Part shown: positions 52,457 to 62,600 of the stretch, one piece after another
Numbering within the stretch: position 1 is the stretch's first letter
Layout: each line of letters opens with the position of its first letter
Assembly (NCBI RefSeq): GCF_902830275.1
Contig: NZ_CADESW010000014.1
Coordinates: forward strand, 62,001-126,000
Direction of reading: 5' to 3'
Length of the DNA stretch: 64,000 nt
Source: Burkholderia stagnalis
GTDB taxonomy: Bacteria; Pseudomonadota; Gammaproteobacteria; Burkholderiales; Burkholderiaceae
Made by a program: the position numbers and the translations under genes
The notes under the pieces: model-generated
What the model saw: the letters and a program-made list of their open reading frames with translations, nothing else
The model's database searches: none
Told to the model about the DNA's origin: nothing

Positions 52457-53284
52457 TCATTCCCGCTTGTTCTCGGCGGAAGCGGCAATGCTTGCTTCCT
52501 GCGCGTGACGCCAGACTTTCCACGCGGAAATAACGAGAATCAGCGCCAAAAGCGGAAGCAACACCGCACTCGGCATCACTCCCAGTAGCCGTCCGCCGAT
52601 GAAGGCTCCCACGATAGAGCCGAGTGCCATCGCAGTCACAAACGCACGTTGGTGTTTGAGGATTTTGAAGCTTTTATCCTGGCTGTAGCGCGTAAAGCCT
52701 ACGAGCATGGTCGGCAGGCTGACGGCGAGCGACAGGCTGCCTGCGAGCTTGATGTCGGCGCCAAAGAGCAGGACGAGTGTGGGAATGAGCAATTCGCCGC
52801 CGGCGACACCCATCAACGACGCGACAACACCTATGACGAATCCGGCGACGACGCCAGCGATTGCTTGAGCAACGCCAGTCAGTAACGGGTGGCCCATCCC
52901 GGCGCGGTTGTGGCCGAAGACAAGTCCTGCGGCAATGGCGACGAGCAAGACGGCAATGACCTTGTAGAGCGTTTCGGAGCGAAGTCGCGTCGCCCAGCTC
53001 GCACCGATCCATGCACCAATCAAACTGCCCGCGAGCAGGTTCACGACGATCGCCCAGTGTTCGGCAACCAATGTCAGCGGTATTACTTTCGTGCGGAAGA
53101 CGAGCGCCGCCGCAACGACGACCAGGCTCATGGTCTTGTTCAAGATCACCGCCTCCAGTGCGACGAAGCGAAACACTCCGATCAGCATCGGCAGCCTGAA
53201 TTCTGCGCCACCCAACCCGATCAGCCCGCCCAATGCGCCAATGACGGCGCCGCCCCCAAATGCGGCCGATCCGCTTTGTCTCAT
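52457..53284 (-). CDS. TauE/SafE-family permease
   Basis: 275 residues with eight or so hydrophobic segments. GGLIGLGGAEFRLPMLIGVF near the N-terminus and the repeat GVVASLMGVAGGELLIPTLV at mid-protein are the paired family motifs. Members export sulphite, sulphoacetate or related organic anions; substrate unknown here. GAGGAAAGG precedes the ATG. Lies just outside the island. Confidence 0.88.
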   Translation of the reverse strand: MRQSGSAAFGGGAVIGALGGLIGLGGAEFRLPMLIGVFRFVALEAVILNKTMSLVVVAAALVFRTKVIPLTLVAEHWAIVVNLLAGSLIGAWIGASWATRLRSETLYKVIAVLLVAIAAGLVFGHNRAGMGHPLLTGVAQAIAGVVAGFVIGVVASLMGVAGGELLIPTLVLLFGADIKLAGSLSLAVSLPTMLVGFTRYSQDKSFKILKHQRAFVTAMALGSIVGAFIGGRLLGVMPSAVLLPLLALILVISAWKVWRHAQEASIAASAENKRE

Positions 53285-53490
53285 GACCTTTCCTCTTCTC
53301 GTCGAATGTGAAGCCGCGCCGAATATGGGCGAAAGTGACGGGGCAGCGCACAGTAACGCCGCGGGGATGCCTCACCGGACAACGTTTTCAATTGTCTCCT
53401 CGATGTATGCCGGATAAGGCATGGCAAGGGGCTGAAAAGTACGGCCTCCGGACTTTGCTCAGCTCAAGAAATTGGCGGTGAATCAAACCG

Positions 53491-53763
53491 TCAGCATTCC
53501 GCTCCCCGTCCGGCCTTCACCCTCTGCATGTCTCCATAATCCGGCGTGATGGAAATCTTCCGCGTGTCGAAGTTGATGGAGAGATAGACATGCCCGCCGG
53601 GTTCGAATCCGAACAGCTGCATGTACTCGTCGATGACGGCCATCCACGGGATGCAGGGCCGGTCCGTCGTCATGGACGGGTCGGGAGTGTTTCGGAGCGG
53701 CAACCGAAGGGTGCTCTTCCGTTCTTGTCGCTTCGAACGTGCCTTATGATCGGCGTTAGCCAT
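53491..53763 (-). CDS. SymE-like toxin
   Basis: 90 residues. A basic head (KARSKRQERKSTLRLP) is followed by CIPWMAVIDEYMQLFGFEPG and VYLSINFDTRKISITPD, matching the SymE toxin family (AbrB-derived fold; SymE in E. coli is a nucleoid-associated RNA-cleaving or DNA-compacting toxin repressed by antisense SymR). Start at 53763 has AAGGAGCTGATC before it; an upstream frame extension is not supported. An antisense RNA may exist but I cannot define it. Confidence 0.7.
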   Translation of the reverse strand: MANADHKARSKRQERKSTLRLPLRNTPDPSMTTDRPCIPWMAVIDEYMQLFGFEPGGHVYLSINFDTRKISITPDYGDMQRVKAGRGAEC

Positions 53764-54210
53764 GATCAGCTCCTTGGTTGAGTTGGCGGTGGTCAGCGGG
53801 CCGAACGTGTTGCAGCACGCGCGGCCCGCGCTTCGTTTACTGCATGCCATTCCTTCCCTCTGCGATTCGGCTCCTGACGATCAGCTCGCGGATATGTTCC
53901 GGCATCCGTTTCCGACACGAATGCTGACAATCTTCGTTGCACCGGAAAAACCTCTCGTTTGCCAGCAATATAGATCGCCTCGCATATTGAGATGACCAAT
54001 TGGCCAAACGGCCTATCCCCTTGATGGCAGCGCGATGAGCCGGGGCCGTTTGCGTCGCAAGAGCGTATCCTGACGAGGTGTCGTGCAACGGCGGCGAGCC
54101 CTCGGCTCCGACCGCCGCGTGAGCGCGGCCGGCCGTTCACCTGCGTCGCCCGCAACCGTTCGGGCGCCGACCTCCGGCCCACCGCGCGCGTCTTTTATGG
54201 GGGCGTCATC
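53764..54210. other. Interval between the SymE-like gene and the next small gene
   Basis: No gene supported. It must hold the promoter of the SymE-like gene and possibly an antisense RNA; open frames here on both strands lack start signals and coding character. Confidence 0.5.
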
Positions 54211-54471
54211 ATGCCAGTCACGCACCATTCCGAAAGCGCCCATGCAACGGCAAGCGAGATCCGCGCGATCGTCGGTCCGGTCGAGGACGAACTGATCGCA
54301 CAGATCCTCGACGTCGGCCCGACCAGCTCCGAAGTGCTGGATGCGTACACGTGGTTGCGCGCCGACGACCGCCTCGAAGGCAGGCTGGAGCGCGAATTGC
54401 ACGGCAAGGCCGCGCGCGTGTTCGAGATTCTCGAACAGGACGATGCCGACGGCGACGACCGAACACGCTGA
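54211..54471 (+). CDS. Small hypothetical protein
   Basis: 86 residues, acidic, predicted largely helical: SEIRAIVGPVEDELIAQILD and SEVLDAYTWLRADDRLEGR. No signal peptide or recognised domain; it has the look of small proteins annotated as hypothetical in Burkholderia. A GGGG stretch lies just before the ATG, and a terminator follows. Confidence 0.6.
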   Translation: MPVTHHSESAHATASEIRAIVGPVEDELIAQILDVGPTSSEVLDAYTWLRADDRLEGRLERELHGKAARVFEILEQDDADGDDRTR

Positions 54472-54514
54472 GCGTCGACCCGCATCACGACTTGCGCCGC
54501 GCGAGGCGCGACGC

Positions 54515-54536
54515 GGGCGTTCGCGCGCCCTTTTTT
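54515..54536 (+). terminator. Terminator after the small gene
   Basis: GGGCG (54515-54519) and CGCCC (54526-54530) followed by T6; further GC pairs may extend the stem. The rest of the gap from 54472 to 54788 shows nothing recognisable. Confidence 0.65.
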
Positions 54537-54788
54537 GATGTCATGTCGACGTCACGATCACCCAATATGGTTTGACGTTCTCGTCGCGGCGGCCGCTTCG
54601 CCGTGGCGCATCTTCTCGCCCTGCGGGATCGCGACGGTTCCGCTCACGCGCTGTCCGTGACGACGCGCCCGGCCGTACGGTTTCGATGCGAACCCATCCG
54701 CATCGGGGCGTGCGCCCGCGCAGTTTCATTCCAGAAAACGATCGAAGGCGGTTCGCATCGGACCGCCTGAGACAGGGAGACAAGGACC

Positions 54789-54992
54789 ATGTTGAGTCCG
54801 CATGAATTCTCGATGCTGCTGCGCATTGCGCGCGCGCCGGACAGCGTCGATCTGTCGAACCCGGCCTACACCGTGCTCGTCGAAAAGCATCTCGTCGACG
54901 ATACGCAGGCTCGTGCGAACCCGGTCGCCGCGCGGCCGGCGCTGACGTCGATCGGGCAGGCATTGCTCGCACGCTTCGGCGAAGCCGCGTAA
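54789..54992 (+). CDS. Small hypothetical protein
   Basis: 67 residues beginning MLSPHEFSMLLRIARAPDSV and containing NPVAARPALTSIGQALL. The layout recalls short winged-helix-like proteins, but no family is recognised. AAGGACC precedes the ATG, which supports expression. Confidence 0.55.
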   Translation: MLSPHEFSMLLRIARAPDSVDLSNPAYTVLVEKHLVDDTQARANPVAARPALTSIGQALLARFGEAA

Positions 54993-55221
54993 GCGGCAAG
55001 GGCGTGGATCGGAAGGGTGGCGCGAGATCAGGCGAAGCGCACAGCAGCCGGCAATGCCGGACCGGTCATGATGCCGGCGCTTGTCGTGCCAGGCGCTCGA
55101 TCGGGCAACCGAACGATTCGCGTTCCGAACGATGAGGCGGACATCGACCGAAAGGCCGATGTCCCGCAATGCGCGTCACCCGTCCACGCGAACGGCGTGA
55201 CGCGCGAAACGATGTAATCGA

Positions 55222-56022
55222 TTACTGCGCGAGCGGCACCGTCACGTCGCTGCCGAACCAGTGCATCGAGATCTTCTTCAGCGTGCCATCCTGCTTCAGC
55301 GACGTCAGCGCGTCGTTGATCGCCTTCTCGAACTTCGGATTGCCCTTGCGGAACGGGATCGCCATCTCCTGCTTGCCGCCGTTGAGCACTGCGCCCGCGC
55401 GCAGCGGCAGGTTCGACGTCTTGATCATGTACGGCAGCATCAGCCGATCGTCGAGCGTCGCTTCGATCCGGCCGGCCGCCAGGTCGCGCAGCTTCTCGGG
55501 CGCGCCCGGATACGTCTGCACCTCGATGCCCGGCACGGTTCGCGCCATCTGGTCGTAGTTGGTGCCGAGCGTCACGCCGAGCTTCTTGCCCTTGAAATCG
55601 TCGAGCGACTTGAAGTCGCGCTTGTCGTCCTTGCGCTGGATCAGCTGCGCGGCGGAATACGTGTACGGCTGGCTGAAGTCGAGCGCTTCCTTGCGCTGCG
55701 GCGTGATCGTGACCTGGTTGACGATCACGTCGAACTTGCCGGCCTGCAGGCCCGCGATGATGCCGCTCCACTCGGTCGGGATGAACTGCGTCTTCACGCC
55801 GAGCTTGCCCGCGACGGCATTCGCGATGTCGACGTCGAACCCTTCGAGCTGCCCCGACGTGCCGCGCGAGTTGAACGGCGGATACGTGCCCTCGAGGCCG
55901 ACCCTGAGCACACCGGCCTTTTTCACCGAATCCAGCAGGTCCTCTGCGTGGGCGGCCACGGCGTTGAAGCCCAGGGCCGATGCGAGCAGCAGGCCCGAAA
56001 GCAGGAATCTCGACGGTTTCAT
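55222..56022 (-). CDS. Periplasmic amino-acid binding protein (FliY/TcyJ-like)
   Basis: 266 residues. Sec signal peptide (FLLSGLLLASALGF, cleavage near AHAED), then the SBP_bac_3 pattern GVLRVGLEGTYPPFN, GFDVDIANAVAGKLGVK, LDFSQPYTYSAAQLI and LGVTLGTNY. The family binds cystine or polar amino acids. The GGAGA before the ATG at 56022 decides the start. No permease or ATPase gene is next to it, so it is an orphan binding protein in this window. Confidence 0.85.
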   Translation of the reverse strand: MKPSRFLLSGLLLASALGFNAVAAHAEDLLDSVKKAGVLRVGLEGTYPPFNSRGTSGQLEGFDVDIANAVAGKLGVKTQFIPTEWSGIIAGLQAGKFDVIVNQVTITPQRKEALDFSQPYTYSAAQLIQRKDDKRDFKSLDDFKGKKLGVTLGTNYDQMARTVPGIEVQTYPGAPEKLRDLAAGRIEATLDDRLMLPYMIKTSNLPLRAGAVLNGGKQEMAIPFRKGNPKFEKAINDALTSLKQDGTLKKISMHWFGSDVTVPLAQ

Positions 56023-56299
56023 CACATATCTCCAATAGGGTGTTTTAAGAACCCGGCAGCCGGAATGCGCGGCAAATAGACACTACTCGCAACCCGGCGC
56101 GACCGATAGCCGAATTGGCCCTGATTGCAATCGCCGCGCAGGCGCCGACGGGCATGCTGCGCCGCAGCGGCGGCCAACGCCGGCCGGGCTTTGCCGGACG
56201 GCCGATCGACCGATTTACTGCCGTACGGGCTCGCGATCGTGATTCAAACCGGTTCCTTTAAATCAGGTCATTTGTCTGATTACAGTCTCAATTTGTCGG

Positions 56300-56326
56300 T
56301 AAAATCGCGCGAGCGTCAAATTGACG
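56300..56326 (+). promoter_or_regulatory. Possible promoter and palindrome before vgrG
   Basis: TAAAAT at 56300-56305 could be a -10; CGTCAA-A-TTGACG at 56314-56326 is a perfect 13-bp palindrome about 45 bases before the vgrG start and could be a regulator site. The interval 56023-56369 is AT-richer near its end and holds no gene. Confidence 0.35.
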
Positions 56327-56369
56327 ATGCGCCATCCGAGGGTGCTTTAAAAGAAAAAAGGCTGATGCG

Positions 56370-59300
56370 ATGAACATGCAGAACGTGATTGCCGCGCTGC
56401 GAGGCGGCTTGCTTCAGCAGGACCGCCTGCTGAAGCTCGACACGCCGCTGGGCGCCGACACGCTGACGGTGCAGCGCGCCGTCGGCCGCGCGCGGATCGG
56501 GCGGTCCTACGAATTCACGCTGGACGTGCTGGCGGCGGACGGCGATCTGGAACTGAAGAAGCTGATCGCGCAGCCGGTGACGTTGTGGATCCAGCAGGCC
56601 GATCGCAGCTACCGGCCGCGGCACGGTTACGTGCATACCGCGCGGCGGCTGGGCGCCGACGGCGGGCTCACGACCTACCAGCTCGCGTTCGCCGATTTCA
56701 CCCATTTCCTGAAATTCCGCCGCGATCTGCGGATCTGGAACGACACGACCGTCGACCAGATCATCACCGACGTGCTGAACCGCCATCCGCAGGCGCAGGG
56801 CCACTTCCGCTTCGCGCTGTCGCAGCCGCTGCCGAGCCGCTCGTACACGCGGCAGCACGACACCGACTGGCATTTCGTGCACCGCCTGATGGAGGACGAG
56901 GGCCTCTACTGCGGATGGCAGCAGGCCGACGACGGCAAGTCGCACACGCTCGTGATCACCGACAACCTGCAGGCGTTCGCGCCGTTGTCGCCGGAGACGG
57001 TGCGCTTCTATCGCGCGGGCACCGCGAGCGAGGCGGATGCGTTCACGCAATGGACCGGCACCCGCACGCTGCAGAGCGTCACGCGCACGACGCGCACGTT
57101 CGACTACAAGAACCCGTCTGCGCCGTCGAACCCGAAGGGCACGACGCTGCCGACGATGGGCACGCAGGGTGAGCTGCCCGACCAGCTCGAGGTCTACGAG
57201 TACACCGGCGCGTACACCTATCTCGACCAGTCGCGCGGCGACCACCTGACGAAGGTGCGGATGGAGGAATGGGAGTCGCAGGCGAAGCGCTTCCACGCCG
57301 CGGGCGGCGTGCGCAGCATTGATGCGGGGCGGCGCTTCACGCTGTCGGACCATCCCGAGCACGATCGCGACCCGGCCGACCAGCGCGAATTCGCGACGAT
57401 CGAAGTGGCGTGGTGGATCGAGAACAACCTGCCGGTGTCGAGCGACGGCGTGGCCTTCCCGCATAGCCTGCGCGATGCGCTCGCGCAGGCGCAGGCCGGC
57501 CATGCGGCCGATCCGGCGTTTCGCGTGCCGCATGGCGACGGTTCGGTGGGCTTCTATCTCGTCGAGGTCGAGGCGCAGCGCGCGAGCGTGCCGTATCGCA
57601 GCCCGTTCGAGCATCGCAAGCCGGAGATGCATCTCGAGACGGCGATCGTCGTCGGGCCGCAGGGCGAGGAGGTCTACACCGACGAGCTGAACCGCATCCG
57701 CGTGCAGTTCGTCTGGGATCGCGTGAACCCGGGCGACGAGAACGCGTCGTGCTGGGTACGCGTCGTGCAGTCGGATTCCGGCGGCGGCTACGGCGGCGTG
57801 CACATGCCGCGCATCGGCGAGGAAGTGCTGATCGACTACGTCGGCGGCGATTGCGACCGGCCGCTGGCCGTCGGCCGCGTCTACAACGGCGCGACCAAGC
57901 CGCAATGGCATAGCGACGGGATTCTGTCCGGCTACCGCTCGAAGGAATATTCGGGCGGCGGCTACAACCAGCTCGTGATGGACGACGCGACCGGCCAGAA
58001 CCGCGTGCAGCTGATGAGCAGCAGCGCGAACAGCCTGCTGCATCTCGGCTACCTGATCGACCAGAACGGCAATTCGCGCGGGTCGTATCTCGGCAGCGGG
58101 TTCGATCTGCGCTCCGATGCATACGGCGCGGTGCGCGCGAGCCAGGGCCTGTACGTGACCACGCACCCGAAGGCGCCGAACAGCCAGCCGCTCGACGTGA
58201 AGGAAACGCAGCAGCAGCTCGTGAATGCCGAGAGCCTCGTCGAGTCGATGTCAGGCGTGAGCGAACAGCACCAGGCGGAAAGCCTGAAGGACGCGCACGA
58301 CACGATGCGCGCGTTCACCGATGCGACGCAAGAAAGTGTATCGGGCAGCGCATCGGGCGGCCGCACGGCGGGCGGCGGCACGGGCAGCGCGAACGCATTC
58401 AAGGAACCGGTGATGCTGTTCGGCAGCCCGTCCGGGATCGGGATGTCGACGCAGCAGTCGGTGCACGTGGTCGCGAACGATCATGTGAACGTTGCGAGCG
58501 GGCAGAGCGTGCATGTCGCGGCCGGCAAGTCGCTGCTGGCGAGCATCGGCCAGAAGCTGAGTCTGTTCGTGCAGAACGCGGGGATCAAGCTGTTCGCGGG
58601 CAAGGGCAAGGTCGAGATCCAGGCGCAGTCGGACAACGTCGAGGTGACCGCGCAGAAGACGGTCAAGGTGCTGTCGGCGACAGATCGGATCGAGATCGCG
58701 GCCGATCAGGGGATCCTGCTGACGAGCGGCGGCGGTTATATCCGCATCGCCGGCGGCAACATCGAGATCCACGCGCCGGGCGCCATCGACGTGAAGGGCG
58801 CGTCGCATACGTTCAGCGGGCCGGCGAGCAAGGGGTATCCGCTGCCGAGCCCGAGGCCGGATCAGCCGGGGCAGCTGGAGCTGCTGCACCAGTACGTGAA
58901 CGGCGAGGCGGTGAAGGGCGGGCTGTTCACGGTGAGGGACGTGAACGGCGGCGTGCTGAAGAAGGGCGCGCTCGACGACAGCGGCCGCACGATCGTAAGC
59001 GGCTTGCCGCCGGGGGCGGTGCGCGTGGAGTTCGGCAAGGACCCGCGCGAATCGGATCAGCCGGCGAACTACTTCAAGGAGGCGAAGTGGCCGGCCGAGG
59101 CTGTCGCGCCGTCGCCCGAAGCCGCGCAGGCTGCAGCGACGGGGCAGCTCGCCAGCCAGCTGCAGGGGATGGCGCCTGCCGCGGCAACCGCGGCCATGGG
59201 GCTCGTGAGCGGTGGCGGTGCAGGCGCTGCGTTGGGCGGGCTCGCGAGTGCTGCGCTGCCGGCCGCGGCGACAGCGCTGGGCGGGGCGGGCCTCGCGTCC

Positions 59301-59543
59301 GCGGTGCAGACGGCCTCGAGCCTGAGCGGCGCCGCGAAGCAGGTGGCCGGGATGGTGCAGGCGGCGCGTCAGGGCGGGCTCGCGGCGCTGGCCGCGCCGG
59401 CGGCGAATGCCGCGACGGGGGCGTTGAAGGGGGCGTTGCCCGACGTTGCCGGGATTGCCGGCAAGGGTGGCACGTCGGTGGCGTCCGCAGCGGGCGGCAT
59501 GAAGCTGCCGACGAGCGGGTTCGGCGGGCCGCTGAAATCCTGA
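56370..59543 (+). CDS. VgrG (TssI), type VI secretion spike protein with extended C-terminus
   Basis: 1057 residues, well above the ~650 of a core VgrG. N-terminal gp27-like part (SYEFTLDVLAADGDLELK, then SRSYTRQHDTDWHFVHRLME), gp5-like OB region (VQFVWDRVNP near residue 450, CWVRVVQ), a DUF2345/beta-helix region around residues 670-820, then a SdrD/prealbumin-like piece (GGLFTVRDVNGGVL) and an Ala/Gly-rich tail of ~150 residues. The tail is probably an adaptor that receives the Rhs cargo encoded 62 bases downstream. Forms the puncturing tip of the type VI apparatus. Confidence 0.92.
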   Translation: MNMQNVIAALRGGLLQQDRLLKLDTPLGADTLTVQRAVGRARIGRSYEFTLDVLAADGDLELKKLIAQPVTLWIQQADRSYRPRHGYVHTARRLGADGGLTTYQLAFADFTHFLKFRRDLRIWNDTTVDQIITDVLNRHPQAQGHFRFALSQPLPSRSYTRQHDTDWHFVHRLMEDEGLYCGWQQADDGKSHTLVITDNLQAFAPLSPETVRFYRAGTASEADAFTQWTGTRTLQSVTRTTRTFDYKNPSAPSNPKGTTLPTMGTQGELPDQLEVYEYTGAYTYLDQSRGDHLTKVRMEEWESQAKRFHAAGGVRSIDAGRRFTLSDHPEHDRDPADQREFATIEVAWWIENNLPVSSDGVAFPHSLRDALAQAQAGHAADPAFRVPHGDGSVGFYLVEVEAQRASVPYRSPFEHRKPEMHLETAIVVGPQGEEVYTDELNRIRVQFVWDRVNPGDENASCWVRVVQSDSGGGYGGVHMPRIGEEVLIDYVGGDCDRPLAVGRVYNGATKPQWHSDGILSGYRSKEYSGGGYNQLVMDDATGQNRVQLMSSSANSLLHLGYLIDQNGNSRGSYLGSGFDLRSDAYGAVRASQGLYVTTHPKAPNSQPLDVKETQQQLVNAESLVESMSGVSEQHQAESLKDAHDTMRAFTDATQESVSGSASGGRTAGGGTGSANAFKEPVMLFGSPSGIGMSTQQSVHVVANDHVNVASGQSVHVAAGKSLLASIGQKLSLFVQNAGIKLFAGKGKVEIQAQSDNVEVTAQKTVKVLSATDRIEIAADQGILLTSGGGYIRIAGGNIEIHAPGAIDVKGASHTFSGPASKGYPLPSPRPDQPGQLELLHQYVNGEAVKGGLFTVRDVNGGVLKKGALDDSGRTIVSGLPPGAVRVEFGKDPRESDQPANYFKEAKWPAEAVAPSPEAAQAAATGQLASQLQGMAPAAATAAMGLVSGGGAGAALGGLASAALPAAATALGGAGLASAVQTASSLSGAAKQVAGMVQAARQGGLAALAAPAANAATGALKGALPDVAGIAGKGGTSVASAAGGMKLPTSGFGGPLKS

Positions 59544-59605
59544 GAGGGCGGCGCAGCAGCCGTCGAGAACAACGAATACAACGAATCGCGATTCGATAGA
59601 AGAAC

Positions 59606-62600
59606 ATGGCTCAACAACTCCCACCGGGCGCCGAGAAGGAACAGGCCGTTACCTGGCTCAGCGATATCTCGCCGAAGGACGTCGCGCAGGGCGGCAATCG
59701 CTTCGACGCGTGGCTGCGCAAGATCAGCGGCAATCACATCACGTTCGAGGACGTGAAGACCGTTGCCGGCGCGGTGCCGATCGTCGGCAACATCATGGCG
59801 GCGATCGACGCGCTCGGCGACATCGCCGAGATCATCCAGAAGCGCGGCGGCCAGGTGCTCGACTACATGAGCCTCGCGATCAACCTGATCGGCATCATTC
59901 CGCTGCCGCCGACGCTCGCGCCGTTCCGGATGTCGGCGCGCCCGCTGCTCGCGCTCGTGCGCAACCAGTTGCTGATCACGCGCAGCAATCTCGGCGCGGC
60001 GATCATTTCGGTGCTCGTCACGCATATCAATGCGACCTGTGCGACCGAGATCGAGGATTTCCTGAACAAGCTGAAGGCCGGGCTCGTCGAGCTGCTCAAC
60101 GGGTGCGCGTCGAAGGCGGAAGAGCTGATGGTCGCGCTCGCGACGGGCATGGACAAGGCGCTGCACGGCCAGCTCTTCGACAACAGCGGCAACCTGAAGC
60201 GCGCGGAGCAGCTCGCGAAGAAGATGGGCGACAAGCGCCCGTGGTACAGCACCAGCCGGGTGGGCGACGGGATCGCGTTCGCGTGGGAGGGGTACAAGGC
60301 GCTCGGCAAGACCGTCGGGAACAAGGTGACCGGCGCCGCCGCGAAGCTCGCGCCGGATGTGTGGCTCGAGCCGTTTCGCGGCACGGTGGCGTTTCTGAGG
60401 ACGGAAGCGCCGAAGGTCGCGAAGTCGATTCGTTCGCTGGCAGGTAGCGAGGAAGGCAAGATGATGTGGCTCGTCGTGCAGCTGATCGAGGCTGTGGGGC
60501 GGGCCAGGGCGCGGGGGAAGCTGCATGAGCAGAATGCGGCGGTCAAGCAGGGGGGAACGGGCAAGGCGCAGAAGACGCGCGGGCAGGAAGGGCTGGAAAA
60601 GACCAACGGGCAGGCACCGGTGGAAGGGCCGGGCAAGAGCGGCTGCAAGGCCTGTGCGATCGGGGAGTCGGTCGCGTCGATCGATTTCGCGTTCGGCGAC
60701 GAGCGGTTCTCTCATACGGACTTCGACCTGCCGGGTGCGTTGCCGGTTGTCTGGGAGCGTACCTACCGGTCGCGCTTGTCCGCCTACGACAATGGCGAAC
60801 TGGGCGCGCGCTGGATTACGCCGTACACGACCCGGATCGATATCAAGGGCGGCCAGTGGTTCTATCGCGACCCGGAAGGGCGCAGCGTCGAATATCGTGC
60901 GCTGGCGGCTGGGGACGTTTATGACGACCTGTCGGAGAACCTGACGCTGTCGCGTCTCGACGATACGTGGGTGACGATTTCGTACGGTCATGACGCGCTG
61001 CACGTGTACGAGCGCCGCGGTGACGCGTTCCGCCTCGCGATGCAGAAGGACCGCGCAGGCAATACGATCACGCTCGACTACGATGCGCTCGATCGCCTTG
61101 CGCGGCTGATCGATGCAAGTGGCAACGTGCTCGCATTCGAGCACGACCGGCACGGCCGGATCGTGCAGATCGAACAGGTGCTGAAAGGCGGCGAGCGTCG
61201 GACGCTCGCACGCTACGAGTACGACGCCGAAGGCGACCTCGTGCGGGCGGTCGACCGTCATGGCAACGCGAGGACCTATCAGTACCATCGGCACCTCGTC
61301 ACTCGCTACACCGACCGCACCGGGCGCGGGATGACGCTCGAATGGGATGGCGCGAACGCCGACGACAACGCGAACGCGAAGTGCATACGCGAATACGCCG
61401 ACGACGGCAGCCTCGACATCCGCCTCGCATGGAATCCGCACATCCGCCTGACGTACGTGACCGATGCGCTTGGGCAGATGACGCGGTACTACTACAACAT
61501 CCACGGCTACGTGAACCGGATTGTCTATCCGGACGGCAACGAGGAATGGTTCCGACGCGACGAGCATCACAACCTCGTGCTGCATATCCGGCCGGATGGC
61601 GGCATTGAGCGGATGAGCTACGACACGCGCGGCAACCTGACGCGCCACGACCGAGCGGACGGCAGCGTGGTCGAGATGGCGTACGACGACAAGGACCAGA
61701 TGATCCGGATGACCGATCCGAACGGTCATGTATGGCAACGCAAGTACGATGACGCGGGCAATGTCGTCGAGGAACTCGATCCGCTCGAACGCGTAACGAA
61801 GTACAGCTACAACGATAAAGGGCTGCCGACGGAGATCACCGATGCGAAGGGCGGATCGAAGGCGCTCGAATACAACGACGCCGGGCAACTGGCGAGCTAT
61901 ACGGATTGCTCCGGCAAGAAGACCGAGTGGCGTTATGACGATATTGGCCGCGTGATCGAGGCGAAGGATGCGGCGGGCGGGGCGCTTGCCTACCGCTACG
62001 GTTCGAACGGGCAGCTCGCAGAAGTTCGTTCACCGGCGGGCGTCGAACACGTGCATTACGACGCCGAAGGCCGGTTGCTGCGGCATACCGATCAGCTCGA
62101 CCGGTCGACGCGATACAGCTACGACGCGGTTGGCCGGATTGCGAGCCGCGCGGATGCGCTGGGACAGACGCTTGCATATCGCTATGACCGCCTCGGCCGA
62201 CTGTCTGCGTTGACAGACGCGAATTTCGCGACGTACCAGTTCCATTACGATCCGGCGGGGCGGTTGATCGAAGAAACCGGCTTCGACGGGAAGGTGACGC
62301 GCTACGAGTATGACCCGGAGAGCGGCAGCCTTCTTGCGCTCAACGAAGCGGGTAGCGTGACGTCGATGGAAATCGACGCGAGCGGCCGCTTGATGAAGCG
62401 TGCGGCAGGCGAGAGCGAAGAGCGTTTCGCGTACGACCCGAGCGGACGGTTGGTCGAGGCTGCGAACCGGTACAGCCGTGTGCAGTTCTTCTTCGATCCG
62501 GTTGGTAATCTCGTTCGGGAGCATCACGCCTATAACGTATTCGGCGAGTCGCGCAGCTATGTCTGGCATCACGAATACGATGAACTGGGTAACCGGCGGC

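Noticed and set aside
56316-58166. 616-codon minus-strand frame opposite vgrG
   Set aside because: Shadow frame; VgrG motifs on the plus strand are intact.
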